Below, piece after piece: positions 9,733 to 19,710 of a stretch of 64,000 nucleotides of DNA (the stretch's first letter is position 1; each line of letters starts with the position of its first letter). Origin of the DNA: Oscillospiraceae bacterium (GTDB lineage Bacteria > Bacillota > Clostridia > Oscillospirales > Ruminococcaceae); the NCBI GenBank assembly GCA_017847835.1, contig JAGASH010000007.1, positions 62,001 through 126,000 on the forward strand, read 5' to 3'. Made by a program: the position numbers and the translations under genes. The notes beneath the pieces were generated by a model, which was not told where the DNA came from, did not search any database, and saw only the letters and a list, made by a program, of their open reading frames with translations.

Positions 9733-9962
9733 GGGTTTATGCGTGAAAAATTTATGAAAAAAAGCGGTAATTTATTCCTATGAAATTTATTCCTGCAAAA
9801 TCCTTCATTTTCGCTTGCGAAAGTGCAGTAAAATTTTTCGCATACTTCATTTTGATTTTCGCAAACGGCGGTTTTTTGTTTATGTTTAACAAATCAAATA
9901 TATTTCATCTGTAAAAAATAAACAAACCTTTTAAAAAATCTTGAAAAAATTAAAAATAATTC
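9733..9962. other. AT-rich divergent intergenic region, nothing recognised
   Basis: About 230 bases between the divergent promoters of the M23 gene and gdhA. It is strongly AT-rich with several A/T tracts and a repeated AAATTTATTCCT-like pair near 9767-9795. I see no ORF with a ribosome site, no tRNA and no riboswitch consensus. Confidence 0.5.
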
Positions 9963-9991
9963 TTGCAAATTGTCGGAGATTGTTGTATAAT
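9963..9991 (+). promoter_or_regulatory. SigA-type promoter of gdhA
   Basis: TTGCAA (9963-9968), a 17-base spacer and TATAAT (9986-9991). A GGAGG ribosome site follows at 10027-10031. Confidence 0.8.
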
Positions 9992-10002
9992 CTATAACGT
10001 AG

Positions 10003-11394
<1,392 letters not shown>

Positions 11395-11418
11395 TCTTAA
11401 CGTAATGCAATAAATCAA

Positions 11419-11447
11419 GCGGAGAATTTCGGTTCTCCGCTTTTTTT
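11419..11447 (+). terminator. Intrinsic terminator of gdhA
   Basis: A perfect 8-bp stem GCGGAGAA/TTCTCCGC (11419-11426 and 11433-11440), a TTTCGG loop and seven T. Confidence 0.9.
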
Positions 11448-11469
11448 GCACTGTATGCGTTTTGATAAC

Positions 11470-11760
11470 GAGAATTCTTGGCGGAAACCCCTTGCCCCTT
11501 TGCGCTGCTTTTCATTTTTTGCGGCTTCGAGCCGCAAAAAATGTTGGGGGAAACCCCTTTCCTCTGGGGGAAAAACTCTTCGTTTCCAGAAACGCTGAAG
11601 GCGTTTCTCCCCCAAACCCCTTTAGCGATTTTGAACGTGTTTGCCGCGCTTCGCGCGGAGTAGCGCGGCTTCGCCGCGAGTGGTCGCGCTTCGCGCTCGA
11701 GTGCCTCCGGCGGCTTAAAAACTTTTTCTGAAGAAAAAGTTTTTAAGAATTTCAAAAAGA
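11470..11760. repeat. Array of stacked intergenic palindromes
   Basis: This stretch has no credible gene. It holds many perfect inverted repeats: 11513-11543 (14-bp arms), 11588-11608 (8-bp arms), 11644-11658 and 11664-11678 (6-bp GC arms around TTC), and 11714-11747 (16-bp AT-rich arms with a 2-base centre). A GGAAACCCCTT motif occurs twice (near 11483 and 11549). Both strands are open for over 60 codons, but no frame has a ribosome site or protein-like content. It looks like a REP- or decayed MITE-type repeat between gdhA and the pur operon end. Confidence 0.7.
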
Positions 11761-11806
11761 CTTTTTTCGCTTCGCGGTTCAATCACGCGAAATGCAAGTA
11801 AAACAA

Positions 11807-11828
11807 GCGCCTCCTTTTCGGGAGGCGC
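11807..11828 (-). terminator. Intrinsic terminator of the purine operon
   Basis: A perfect 8-bp stem GCGCCTCC/GGAGGCGC (11807-11814 and 11821-11828) with T-rich sequence on both sides. It lies 18 bases beyond the purH stop and could also stop plus-strand readthrough. Confidence 0.75.
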
Positions 11829-11846
11829 GTTTTATTATCGAATTTA

Positions 11847-13025
11847 TCAGTGGTGGAACAGACGAATTCCCGTGAATGCCATCGCAATGCCGTACTTGTC
11901 GCAAACCTCGATAACATTATCATCGCGAATTGAACCGCCGGGCTGAGCGATATACTTAACACCGCTCTTATGAGCACGCTCGATGTTGTCGCCGAACGGG
12001 AAAAACGCGTCCGAGCCGAGAGCCGTGTCGGACATCGTATCAAGCCACTCACGCTTCTTTTCCTTTGTGAACACCTCGGGCTTAACCTTGAAAATCTTCT
12101 GCCACTCACCCTCAGCAAGCACGTCCATATACTCATCGCCGATATAAACGTCAATCGCGTTGTCGCGGTCTGCGCGCTTGATATCGTCAACAAACTGCAA
12201 ATCCATAACCATCGGCGACTGGCGAAGATACCAGTTGTCCGCTTTCTGACCTGCAAGACGTGTGCAGTGAATACGCGACTGCTGTCCCGCGCCGATACCG
12301 ATTGCCTGTCCGCCAGACGCATAAGCAACCGAGTTGGACTGCGTGTATTTCAGCGTAATCAGAGCGATTGCGAGGTCATCGAGAGCGCTCTGAGGGATTT
12401 CCTTGTTCTTGGTGGGACGGTTCGCGAAAAGCGCGTCGTTGATGACAAGCTCGTTTCTGCCCTGCTCAAAGGTAATTCCGTAAACCTGCTTGCGCTCGAT
12501 AGGAGCGGGAGTGTAATTCGGGTCGATTTTGATGATGTTATAGGTACCCTTGCGCTTGGATTTGAGGATTTCGAGCGCGTCCGCGTCATAGCCGGGCGCG
12601 ATAACACCGTCAGATACCTCGCGCTGAATAAGTCTTGCGGTCGAAGCGTCGCAGACATCGGAAAGCGCGATAAAGTCGCCGAAGCTGGACATTCTGTCGG
12701 CTCCTCTTGCTCTTGCATAAGCGCACGCAAGCGGAGAAAGCTCTCCCAAATCGTCAACCCAGTAAATCTTCGCAAGCGTTTCTGTGAGCGGTCTGCCGAT
12801 TGCCGCACCCGCAGGAGAAACGTGCTTGAAGGAGGTTGCCGCGGGCATTCCAGTAGCGGCTTTGAGCTCCTTGACGAGCTGCCAGCCGTTGAAAGCGTCC
12901 ATAAAGTTGATGTAGCCGGGCTTGCCGTTCAGCACTTCAATCGGCAAATCCGCGCCGCCTTCCATAAAAATTCTGGACGGCTTCTGGTTGGGGTTGCAGC
13001 CGTATTTGAGTTCAAGTTCGTTCAT
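11847..13025 (-). CDS. purH: Stand-alone AICAR formyltransferase (PurH C-terminal type)
   Basis: A 392-residue protein homologous to the AICAR transformylase half of bifunctional PurH. It uses 10-formyl-THF to make FAICAR. The catalytic Lys-His motif is SFKHVSPAGAA (about 65-75), and further motifs are GGQAIGIGAGQQSR, SDAFFPF and PGGSIRDD. The N-terminal IMP cyclohydrolase domain (MGS-like, about 200 residues in usual PurH) is absent. The next gene upstream, a PurO-like protein 13 bases away, probably supplies that step. It is the last gene of the operon and is followed by a terminator. Confidence 0.93.
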   Translation of the reverse strand: MNELELKYGCNPNQKPSRIFMEGGADLPIEVLNGKPGYINFMDAFNGWQLVKELKAATGMPAATSFKHVSPAGAAIGRPLTETLAKIYWVDDLGELSPLACAYARARGADRMSSFGDFIALSDVCDASTARLIQREVSDGVIAPGYDADALEILKSKRKGTYNIIKIDPNYTPAPIERKQVYGITFEQGRNELVINDALFANRPTKNKEIPQSALDDLAIALITLKYTQSNSVAYASGGQAIGIGAGQQSRIHCTRLAGQKADNWYLRQSPMVMDLQFVDDIKRADRDNAIDVYIGDEYMDVLAEGEWQKIFKVKPEVFTKEKKREWLDTMSDTALGSDAFFPFGDNIERAHKSGVKYIAQPGGSIRDDNVIEVCDKYGIAMAFTGIRLFHH

Positions 13026-13038
13026 AAATCTTCCTCCA

Positions 13039-13749
13039 TCACTTGTTCTTGTTTACAATTCTGCTCTCGTACTTGCCTGTTTCGATATCGATATAACGCG
13101 TGAAAAGCGAAACCTTGTTATCGGAATTGAGGTTTTTCCAGACAAAATCGGTGAACTCGTCAATGCTCATCTCGGGAATAACAACCTCTTTCGGCTCACC
13201 CTCAAAGCTCGGCAAACGTCCGTCCTTTTCGTCGCCCGAATAGGTGTGGATAAAGCTTCCGACGCCGTCAAGCGGCTCGCTGTAAGCGAAAGTATAGCGG
13301 CGGCAGGAATCGGGGTTTCCGTTTGCACTTTTGAGGATTGACATCGCGTAGTTCATCGAGCCGTTTTCAAGGTGTACGATACCCGAAATTCTGGGAGTGT
13401 AGTTCGGCTTGTCGTCCTCGAAAAAGCGTCCGCGAAGCGACTGCTCAAAGCTCATCTGCTTGTCCATAAGCTCGTAAATGGTATCGGTCTGGTCGCCGTT
13501 TGTGACGATGGTTTTGTTGCCGAGAACACGCACGGGAGCGTAAATTATAAGGTGCGGGTCGGTCATTTTGCTCTCGTCGAAAGCCTGCGTGCGGATACCC
13601 TCGCCGTCCTCAACGAAAACGCGGTTGCGGCTGTTCTCGCTTCTGCCCATAATAAAGTACGCGATAACAGCATTTTTGCCGCTTCTGCCGATAACAATTC
13701 CCCTGCCGTGATAAGCAAGTGAATTGAGTTCCTTGTCAAGTGTAATCAT
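13039..13749 (-). CDS. purO: IMP cyclohydrolase, PurO-like family
   Basis: A 236-residue protein resembling the PurO family first known from archaea, with YHGRGIVIGRSGKNAVIAYF near the N-terminus and GRSENSRNR after it. The family closes the ring of FAICAR to give IMP, the final step of de novo purine synthesis. The position supports this: it sits between purN and a PurH that lacks the cyclohydrolase half. A GGAGG ribosome site precedes the ATG. The family call rests on my recognition of the N-terminal motif plus the context. The alternative would be a related protein without that activity. Confidence 0.85.
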   Translation of the reverse strand: MITLDKELNSLAYHGRGIVIGRSGKNAVIAYFIMGRSENSRNRVFVEDGEGIRTQAFDESKMTDPHLIIYAPVRVLGNKTIVTNGDQTDTIYELMDKQMSFEQSLRGRFFEDDKPNYTPRISGIVHLENGSMNYAMSILKSANGNPDSCRRYTFAYSEPLDGVGSFIHTYSGDEKDGRLPSFEGEPKEVVIPEMSIDEFTDFVWKNLNSDNKVSLFTRYIDIETGKYESRIVNKNK

Positions 13750-13769
13750 AAAAACCTCCTGAGTCCGTT

Positions 13770-14396
13770 TTATAAGTCAATATATGCCTTCCCGTCTTTA
13801 ACGGTAATCCTGTCCTCGCAGAACAGCGAAACCGCCTTCGGAAGCAGCTTCCACTCCACATTCTGCATAATTTTCAGTTGAAGCGATTCGGGGGTATCGT
13901 CATTTGCGACATCAACCGCGCCTTGCAGAATAATCGCGCCTGCGTCGGCTTTTTCGTTGACAAAATGTACCGTCGCGCCCGAGATTTTCACACCGTATGC
14001 AAGAGCCGCCTCGTGTACTTTCAACCCGTAATATCCCTCGCCGCAAAAGCTCGGAATAAGCGCGGGGTGAACGTTGATAATCTTGTAGGGATACGCTTTT
14101 GTGACACATTCGTCGAGAATTGTCATAAATCCTGCAAGCACAATCAAATCCGCTTTCTGCTTATTCAGCTCCGCGAGAATAGCCTCGCTGTAAGCCTTTG
14201 AATTTGAGTACTCTTTTCGCGGCATAACAACAGCGGGAATATCCGCTTTCTTCGCTCTTTCAATCGCGAACGCGTCCGCTTTCGAGGAGATAACGCAGGT
14301 GATTTTGCCGTTTTTGATGTCGCCGCGTTTTTCCGCGTCAATAAGCGCCTGAAGATTTGTGCCGCCGCCCGACACAAGAACCACAATATTTTTCAT
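13770..14396 (-). CDS. purN: Phosphoribosylglycinamide formyltransferase (GART)
   Basis: A 208-residue enzyme that formylates GAR using 10-formyl-THF. Visible motifs are VLVSGGGTNLQALIDA at the N-terminus, LAGFMTIL, the catalytic INVHPALIPSFCGEGYYG (Asn-His) and the downstream GATVHFVNEKADAGAIILQ with the catalytic aspartate. The length is normal. A GGAG site precedes the ATG. It is 20 bases upstream of purO and 21 bases downstream of the unknown gene. Confidence 0.96.
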   Translation of the reverse strand: MKNIVVLVSGGGTNLQALIDAEKRGDIKNGKITCVISSKADAFAIERAKKADIPAVVMPRKEYSNSKAYSEAILAELNKQKADLIVLAGFMTILDECVTKAYPYKIINVHPALIPSFCGEGYYGLKVHEAALAYGVKISGATVHFVNEKADAGAIILQGAVDVANDDTPESLQLKIMQNVEWKLLPKAVSLFCEDRITVKDGKAYIDL

Positions 14397-14417
14397 AGCA
14401 GCTCCTTAAAATATAAA

Positions 14418-14924
14418 TCAATCGTTGAGCGGGAGCTGAATTTCCACGCCCGAATACGCGCCGTGAAAGCCGTTTTTGTCGCCGTTATCCATATCGGCAT
14501 ACTCGCTGAACAGCGAATATCCGCAAAAATCCCTCTGCCGCGCAACTTCCATATCCTCTCCGCCAGCCATAAACTCCTCCCACGGTTCACCGCCGATTGT
14601 AAGCGTACCTTTGAAAGTGGTTTTGGGGTCTAAATCGGTTGAAATCTCGCCGCAGTTGACCTTAACGCCGATGCAATAGACAACGCTGTTGCCCTTTGTG
14701 TAACAGTATATTCCCAGATTATCCCAAGTGAAATTGACGTTTCCGTACTTTTTTCCAACAAACTTTCTCGGTTTACCGAAAATATTCGTGAGCACCGACA
14801 GATGACACGGGATATCGACCGCTTTGCCGTTTACAATCAGCTTGTCCTCGGTGATTTCGAGAACAAGCTCTTGTGCGTTGATTTTCGGCTTTTTCCCGCC
14901 GAAAAGGTTTGCGAAAAATCCCAT
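14418..14924 (-). CDS. Uncharacterised protein embedded in the purine operon
   Basis: A 168-residue soluble protein that I do not recognise as a pathway enzyme. It starts MGFFANLFGGKKPK and is rich in aromatic residues and glycine, with NVNFTWDNLGIYCYTKG and a DMDNGDKNGFHGAYSGVEI segment near the C-terminus. There is no signal peptide or membrane segment. It lies 7 bases after purM and 21 before purN. The frame is clean but the ribosome site is weak, so it may depend on readthrough from purM. It could be an accessory or immunity-like single-domain protein; nothing in the sequence decides this. Confidence 0.75.
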   Translation of the reverse strand: MGFFANLFGGKKPKINAQELVLEITEDKLIVNGKAVDIPCHLSVLTNIFGKPRKFVGKKYGNVNFTWDNLGIYCYTKGNSVVYCIGVKVNCGEISTDLDPKTTFKGTLTIGGEPWEEFMAGGEDMEVARQRDFCGYSLFSEYADMDNGDKNGFHGAYSGVEIQLPLND

Positions 14925-14931
14925 ATTTCAA

Positions 14932-15969
14932 TCAGGTATTGAACAGAACGCCTACGGTTCCCTCAACAGTCGAGCCGATGATGAAAGCGTCTTCGCCCGT
15001 AGAGCGAAGGATTTCAACAGCCTTCTCAGCGTCCGCCTGCTCAACGACAATCGCCATACCGATACCCATATTAAAGGTATTGTACATATCGTGCTCGCTG
15101 ATGTTGCCCTCTTTCTGAAGAAGGTCGAAAATCGGCGGTACGGGGAAGCTTCCCTGCTTGATTTTCGCGGAAATTCCGTCGGGGAGCATTCTCGGGATAT
15201 TCTCGTAGAAGCCGCCGCCGGTGATGTGGGAAATGCCCTTTACGGGGACTTTTTCAATCAGATTAAGCACGGATTTAACGTAGATTTTTGTAGGTGTAAG
15301 CAGGGTTTCGCCGAGCGATTTTCCAAGCTCGGGAATAAGAGCTTTGAGCTTCTGCTCGTTGAGGTTGAACACCTTGCGAACGAGAGAGAAGCCGTTTGAG
15401 TGAACGCCGCTCGAAGCGATACCGATGATAGCGTCGCCGGGCTTGATTTTTGAGCTGTCGATAATTTTCTTCTTATCGACAACACCGGTCGCGTAACCAG
15501 CAATATCGTACTCGTCCTCAGGCATCATTCCGGGATGCTCTGCGGTTTCGCCGCCGATAAGCGCGCAGCCTGCAAGAACACAGCCGTCCGCAACACCTCT
15601 TACAATCTCGGCTACCTTTGTGGGAACGTTCTTGCCGATTGCGATGTAATCGAGGAACCAGAGCGGTTTTGCACCGCAGCAGATGATGTCGTTTACGCAC
15701 ATAGCAACGCAGTCGATACCGATTGTGTCGTGCTTGTCCATAAGCATAGCGATTTTGAGCTTTGTGCCGACGCCGTCGGTGCCAGAAACCATAACAGGCT
15801 CGGAAATTCCGCTCAAATCGGGCTGAAACAGACCGCCGAAGCCGCCGATACCCGAAATGCAGCCGGGGATTTTCGTGCGCTCAACGTCTTCCTTCATAAG
15901 CTTTACGCTCTCGTAACCCGCTGTTACATCAACGCCCGCTGCCTTGTAGCTTTCACTGTAACTGTTCAT
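14932..15969 (-). CDS. purM: Phosphoribosylformylglycinamidine cyclo-ligase (AIR synthetase)
   Basis: A 345-residue enzyme that makes AIR from FGAM with ATP. Motifs are [18 protein letters not shown] at the N-terminus, [35 protein letters not shown] and [19 protein letters not shown]. The length matches the family. A GGAGAG site precedes the ATG. The gene is 27 bases downstream of purF. Genes for PurD, PurL, PurQ, PurS and PurB are not in the window, so those steps are encoded elsewhere. Confidence 0.97.
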   Translation of the reverse strand: MNSYSESYKAAGVDVTAGYESVKLMKEDVERTKIPGCISGIGGFGGLFQPDLSGISEPVMVSGTDGVGTKLKIAMLMDKHDTIGIDCVAMCVNDIICCGAKPLWFLDYIAIGKNVPTKVAEIVRGVADGCVLAGCALIGGETAEHPGMMPEDEYDIAGYATGVVDKKKIIDSSKIKPGDAIIGIASSGVHSNGFSLVRKVFNLNEQKLKALIPELGKSLGETLLTPTKIYVKSVLNLIEKVPVKGISHITGGGFYENIPRMLPDGISAKIKQGSFPVPPIFDLLQKEGNISEHDMYNTFNMGIGMAIVVEQADAEKAVEILRSTGEDAFIIGSTVEGTVGVLFNT

Positions 15970-15996
15970 TTTTCTCTCCTTTGTAGTAGCTGCTGT

Positions 15997-17448
15997 TTAT
16001 TCTTCAAATTTTGTTTCAAATTTATCCTTGGGAATTTCGTCGGGAACATCAATAGGATATTTCCCCGTGAAACAGCCCTTGCAGAAGCCGCATTTCGCGT
16101 TTTCCGCAATCTCGACAACGCTCTCGGGACTCAGAAATCCGAGCGTGTCCGCTCCGATAATCTTCGCGATTTCCTCAACGGTGTGATGATTTGCGATAAG
16201 ATTTTTCTTGTTGTCAATATCAGTGCCGAAATAGCACTCGCTGATAAAAGGCGGCGAAGAAATCCGCATATGAATTTCCTTTGCGCCTGCGTTTCTCAGA
16301 AGTTTTACAACCTTCGCCGAGGTTGTTCCGCGGACAATGCTGTCGTCTACGAGAACGACGCGCTTGCCCTTTACCGTTTCGGAAAGTACGTTCAGCTTGA
16401 TTTTAACGGAATTTTCACGCTGTCCCTGAGTCGGCTGAATAAAGGTTCTTCCGATGTAGCGGTTTTTGATAAAGCCGACGCCGTACGGAATACCCGACTC
16501 CTGCGAATAACCGAGCGCCGCGTCAAGACCGCTGTCGGGGCAGCCGATAACCACGTCCGCGTCAACGGGGTGCTGCTGCGCGAGAAAATGTCCCGCGCGA
16601 AGTCTTGCCTTGTGAACCGACGCGCCCTCAATAACCGAATCGGGACGCGCAAAATACACGAACTCAAACACGCAAAGCGAGCTTTTCCCGCCGCAGTGAG
16701 TTTTTATGCTGTCAAGACCGTTTTCATCAATTACGATGATTTCTCCCGGCTCGATGTCACGGACAAATTTCGCGCCGATACAGTCAAACGCGCAAGTTTC
16801 GCTTGCTACAACCCAGCCCTCTCCGTCGGGAAGTTCACCCAGCGCAAGCGGTCTAAAACCGTTCGGGTCGCGCGCAGCAATCAGCTTTTTCGGCGACATT
16901 ATCACAAGCGAATACGCGCCCTTTATGCGGTGCATTGCCCGTTCAACAGCCTGCTGAATAGACCCGCACTCCAGACGTTCTCTTGTAATCGCGTAGGAAA
17001 TTACCTCGGTGTCGCTTGTAGTGTGAAAAATCGCGCCGTGAAGCTCAAATTCCCTTCGCAAATCAAGCGCGTTTATGAGGTTTCCGTTGTGCGCGATTGC
17101 AAGCGAACCCTTGACGTGCCGAACCGTGAGCGGCTGGCAGTTTTCGGTGTTCACACCGCCTGTTGTCGAATAGCGGACGTGACCGATTGCAATTTTTCCG
17201 TCCTCAAACTCGCTGAGGTTCTTCTCGTTGAACACCTCGTTCACCAAGCCTACACCCTTGCGTGTTTTGAAAACACCGCGCTCGTTTACGACAATGCCGC
17301 AGCTCTCCTGGCCTCTGTGCTGAAGAGCGTACAATCCAAAATATACCGAGGAAGCAACATTCGCGGGTTTATTTGAGTAAATCCCGAAAACGCCGCACTC
17401 CTCATGAAGATTTCCGGACAAAAAATCATATCCTTTCCTGTCCCGCAC
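15997..17448 (-). CDS. purF: Amidophosphoribosyltransferase (complete, active-type)
   Basis: The first enzyme of purine synthesis: it transfers glutamine ammonia to PRPP. The N-terminal nucleophile cysteine is intact in NLHEECGVFGIYS and would be exposed by propeptide removal. HRGQESCGIV and FMRISS-type motifs follow. The PRPP loop is VVLVDDSIVRGTTS, and the C-terminal KCGFCKGC suits the iron-sulfur cluster of the Bacillus-type enzyme. The frame opens at a GTG (17448), but a TTG at 17421 has a better-placed AAAGGA site and would leave a propeptide of 8 residues. A paralogue without the cysteine lies directly upstream. Confidence 0.95.
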   Translation of the reverse strand: MRDRKGYDFLSGNLHEECGVFGIYSNKPANVASSVYFGLYALQHRGQESCGIVVNERGVFKTRKGVGLVNEVFNEKNLSEFEDGKIAIGHVRYSTTGGVNTENCQPLTVRHVKGSLAIAHNGNLINALDLRREFELHGAIFHTTSDTEVISYAITRERLECGSIQQAVERAMHRIKGAYSLVIMSPKKLIAARDPNGFRPLALGELPDGEGWVVASETCAFDCIGAKFVRDIEPGEIIVIDENGLDSIKTHCGGKSSLCVFEFVYFARPDSVIEGASVHKARLRAGHFLAQQHPVDADVVIGCPDSGLDAALGYSQESGIPYGVGFIKNRYIGRTFIQPTQGQRENSVKIKLNVLSETVKGKRVVLVDDSIVRGTTSAKVVKLLRNAGAKEIHMRISSPPFISECYFGTDIDNKKNLIANHHTVEEIAKIIGADTLGFLSPESVVEIAENAKCGFCKGCFTGKYPIDVPDEIPKDKFETKFEE

Positions 17449-17474
17449 ACCTTTTATATTTATCTATCTGTAAA

Positions 17475-18902
17475 TTAATCCTGTTTACCGTTCCAGCAGT
17501 AGGTGCACAGCTTACATTCGGGAAGTCCGACTGCCTTTTCCGTGCCTTCGAGGAACTGGAATTCAAGCGAAGTGAGCTTCAAGCGACGGCAGATTTCATC
17601 TCTGAGGCGCTTGCCGCGTTCGGTTTTGGAGTCGGCGTATTCCCGTATGTATTTTACGCCCTCCTCGCCTTCGTATTCGTGAATAATTCTGCGCGCGATA
17701 AGGTCAAGCTCGGAGGTGCTGCGCGAGAAATTCAGGTACTTGCAGCCGTACATAATCGGCGGGCAAGCCGAGCGCATATGAACCTCCTTCGCGCCGTTCT
17801 CGTAGAGGAACTCAACGGTTTCGCGCATTTGCGTGCCTCTGACAATGCTGTCGTCAACGAAAAGCAGCTTCTTTCCCTCGATAAGCTCGTGAACGGGAAT
17901 AAGCTTCATCTTCGCGACTTTGTTTCTCATCGCCTGACTTTGCGGCATAAAGCTGCGCGGCCAGGTGGGAGTGTACTTTATAAAAGGTCTTGCAAACGGG
18001 ATACCGCTGCGGTTTGCATAGCCGATTGCGTGAGGAATACCGGAGTCAGGCACACCGCAGACGTAATCAACATCGGGAAGCGTTCCGTTTTCGATATCGT
18101 ACTCAGCCATAATCTGACCGTTTCTTGCACGCATTACCTCAACGTTTACGCCCTCGTAAACCGAATTCGGGTAGCCGTAATAAGTCCACAAGAACGTGCA
18201 GATACGCAGCGCGTCCGGATTGCCCTCGCCTATAACCTCAACGCTGTCCGAGGTAATTTTAACGATTTCCGCAGGCTGAAGCTCACGATAGGTCTTATAT
18301 CCGAGCTTCTGGAAAGCGAAGCTCTCGAACGAAACGCAGTATCCGTCGTCGCTCTTTCCGATAATTATAGGCAAACGACCGTACTTGTCGCGCGCCGCGA
18401 TAATGCAGTCTTCCGTGAGGATAAGCAGCGACATTGTGCCGTCAATCCTGTCCTGCGCATAGCGAATACCCTCTGCAAAGCTGTCCTTTTGAGCAATCAG
18501 CGCGCCGATAAGTGCCGAGGAGTTTACCTTGCTGCTGCTCATAGTTTCAAAGCTTGCGAGCCTGCTGTCGAAAAACTCATCGCAAAGCTCGTCCGAGTTG
18601 TTGATGATACCGATATTGCACACGGCGATGCTGCCGAGCTTTGACCGCAGGAGAATGGGCTGCGGGTCGGTATCGCTTATGCAGCCGATGCCGATATTTC
18701 CCGACATACCCTCGATATCATGTTCAAATTTTGTTCTGAACGGGGAATTTTCGATGCTGTGAATTCCCCTCTGGAAGCCCTTTTCGGGAGAATACACGGT
18801 CATACCGCCGCGTCTTGTTCCCAGATGAGAATGATAATCCGTTCCGAAAAAAACATCCTCAACGCAGCTTCTTTTCAAAGCCGCTCCAAAAAATCCGCCC
18901 AT
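17475..18902 (-). CDS. PurF paralogue lacking the catalytic N-terminal cysteine
   Basis: A 475-residue PurF-like protein. Where PurF has CGVFG this one starts MGGFFGAALKRS, and HRGQES is replaced by HLGTRRGG. The codon before the ATG is a stop (TAA), so a longer cysteine-bearing start is impossible. The phosphoribosyltransferase half looks intact: DYVCGVPDSGIPHAIGYA, LLFVDDSIVRGTQM and the cluster-type CKLCTYC near the end. It probably cannot hydrolyse glutamine. It could be ammonia-dependent, structural or regulatory for the adjacent true PurF. The gene lies between purC (42 bases) and purF (26 bases). The ribosome site is weak (GGTG). Confidence 0.88.
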   Translation of the reverse strand: MGGFFGAALKRSCVEDVFFGTDYHSHLGTRRGGMTVYSPEKGFQRGIHSIENSPFRTKFEHDIEGMSGNIGIGCISDTDPQPILLRSKLGSIAVCNIGIINNSDELCDEFFDSRLASFETMSSSKVNSSALIGALIAQKDSFAEGIRYAQDRIDGTMSLLILTEDCIIAARDKYGRLPIIIGKSDDGYCVSFESFAFQKLGYKTYRELQPAEIVKITSDSVEVIGEGNPDALRICTFLWTYYGYPNSVYEGVNVEVMRARNGQIMAEYDIENGTLPDVDYVCGVPDSGIPHAIGYANRSGIPFARPFIKYTPTWPRSFMPQSQAMRNKVAKMKLIPVHELIEGKKLLFVDDSIVRGTQMRETVEFLYENGAKEVHMRSACPPIMYGCKYLNFSRSTSELDLIARRIIHEYEGEEGVKYIREYADSKTERGKRLRDEICRRLKLTSLEFQFLEGTEKAVGLPECKLCTYCWNGKQD

Positions 18903-18944
18903 TTATTTCACCACATTCCGAGTTTTTTCTTTATTTTTGCAGAA

Positions 18945-19661
18945 TTATTTCGCTGACATAATTCTCTTCATAATCTCGTTGTACGCGTCCTCAACGCCGC
19001 CCATATCGCGACGGAAACGGTCCTTGTCAAGCTTCTCGTGAGTTGTGGAGTCCCAGAAGCGGCAGGTATCGGGAGAAATCTCGTCTGCGAGCAGGATTTT
19101 GCCGTGGAAACGACCGAACTCAATCTTGAAGTCAATCAAATCGATGTTGAGTTTCTTGAAGAAGCCAAGCATAAACTCGTTCACCTTAAACGCATACTTT
19201 GCAATTTCATCGATTTCCTCTTTGGTTGCAAGACCAAGACCGAGCGCATAGTAATCATTGATAAACGGGTCACCGAGGTCGTCGTTCTTGTAGCTGAACT
19301 CAAGAGTCGGGCACTTGAGAGGAGTTCCCTCTGCGATACCGAGCTTCTTCGAGAAGCTGCCTGCAGCAACGTTTCTTACGATAACCTCAAGCGGAACGAT
19401 TTCAACCTTCTTTACAAGCGTTTCTCTGTCGGAAAGTTCTTCAACAAGGTGAGTGGGAACGCCCTCTTTTTCAAGCAGGCTGAACATAAAGTTTGTCATC
19501 TTGTTGTTGATGACGCCCTTTCCTACGATTGTGCCTTTCTTCTCGCCGTTGAAAGCGGTCGCGTCGTCCTTGTAGTCAACAATGACGTAGTCAGGGTTAT
19601 CGGTTGCGAAAACCTTCTTTGCCTTTCCTTCGTAAAGCTGTTCCTTTTTTGTGCAGTTCAT
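18945..19661 (-). CDS. purC: SAICAR synthetase
   Basis: A 238-residue ATP-grasp-like enzyme that joins CAIR and aspartate. It begins with [16 protein letters not shown], and family motifs include [40 protein letters not shown] and [13 protein letters not shown]. The length is that of bacterial PurC. A GGAG site precedes the ATG. It is the second gene of the operon, 49 bases after purE. Confidence 0.97.
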   Translation of the reverse strand: MNCTKKEQLYEGKAKKVFATDNPDYVIVDYKDDATAFNGEKKGTIVGKGVINNKMTNFMFSLLEKEGVPTHLVEELSDRETLVKKVEIVPLEVIVRNVAAGSFSKKLGIAEGTPLKCPTLEFSYKNDDLGDPFINDYYALGLGLATKEEIDEIAKYAFKVNEFMLGFFKKLNIDLIDFKIEFGRFHGKILLADEISPDTCRFWDSTTHEKLDKDRFRRDMGGVEDAYNEIMKRIMSAK

Positions 19662-19710
19662 AACAATTTCTCCTTTTTATTTTCGTTTTACGGCAAAAGC
19701 CGATTAATTT

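Noticed and set aside
11460..11790. Open frames of 60-170 codons on both strands in the palindrome region
   Set aside because: They come from GC-rich palindromes without stops, and show no ribosome sites or protein-like composition.
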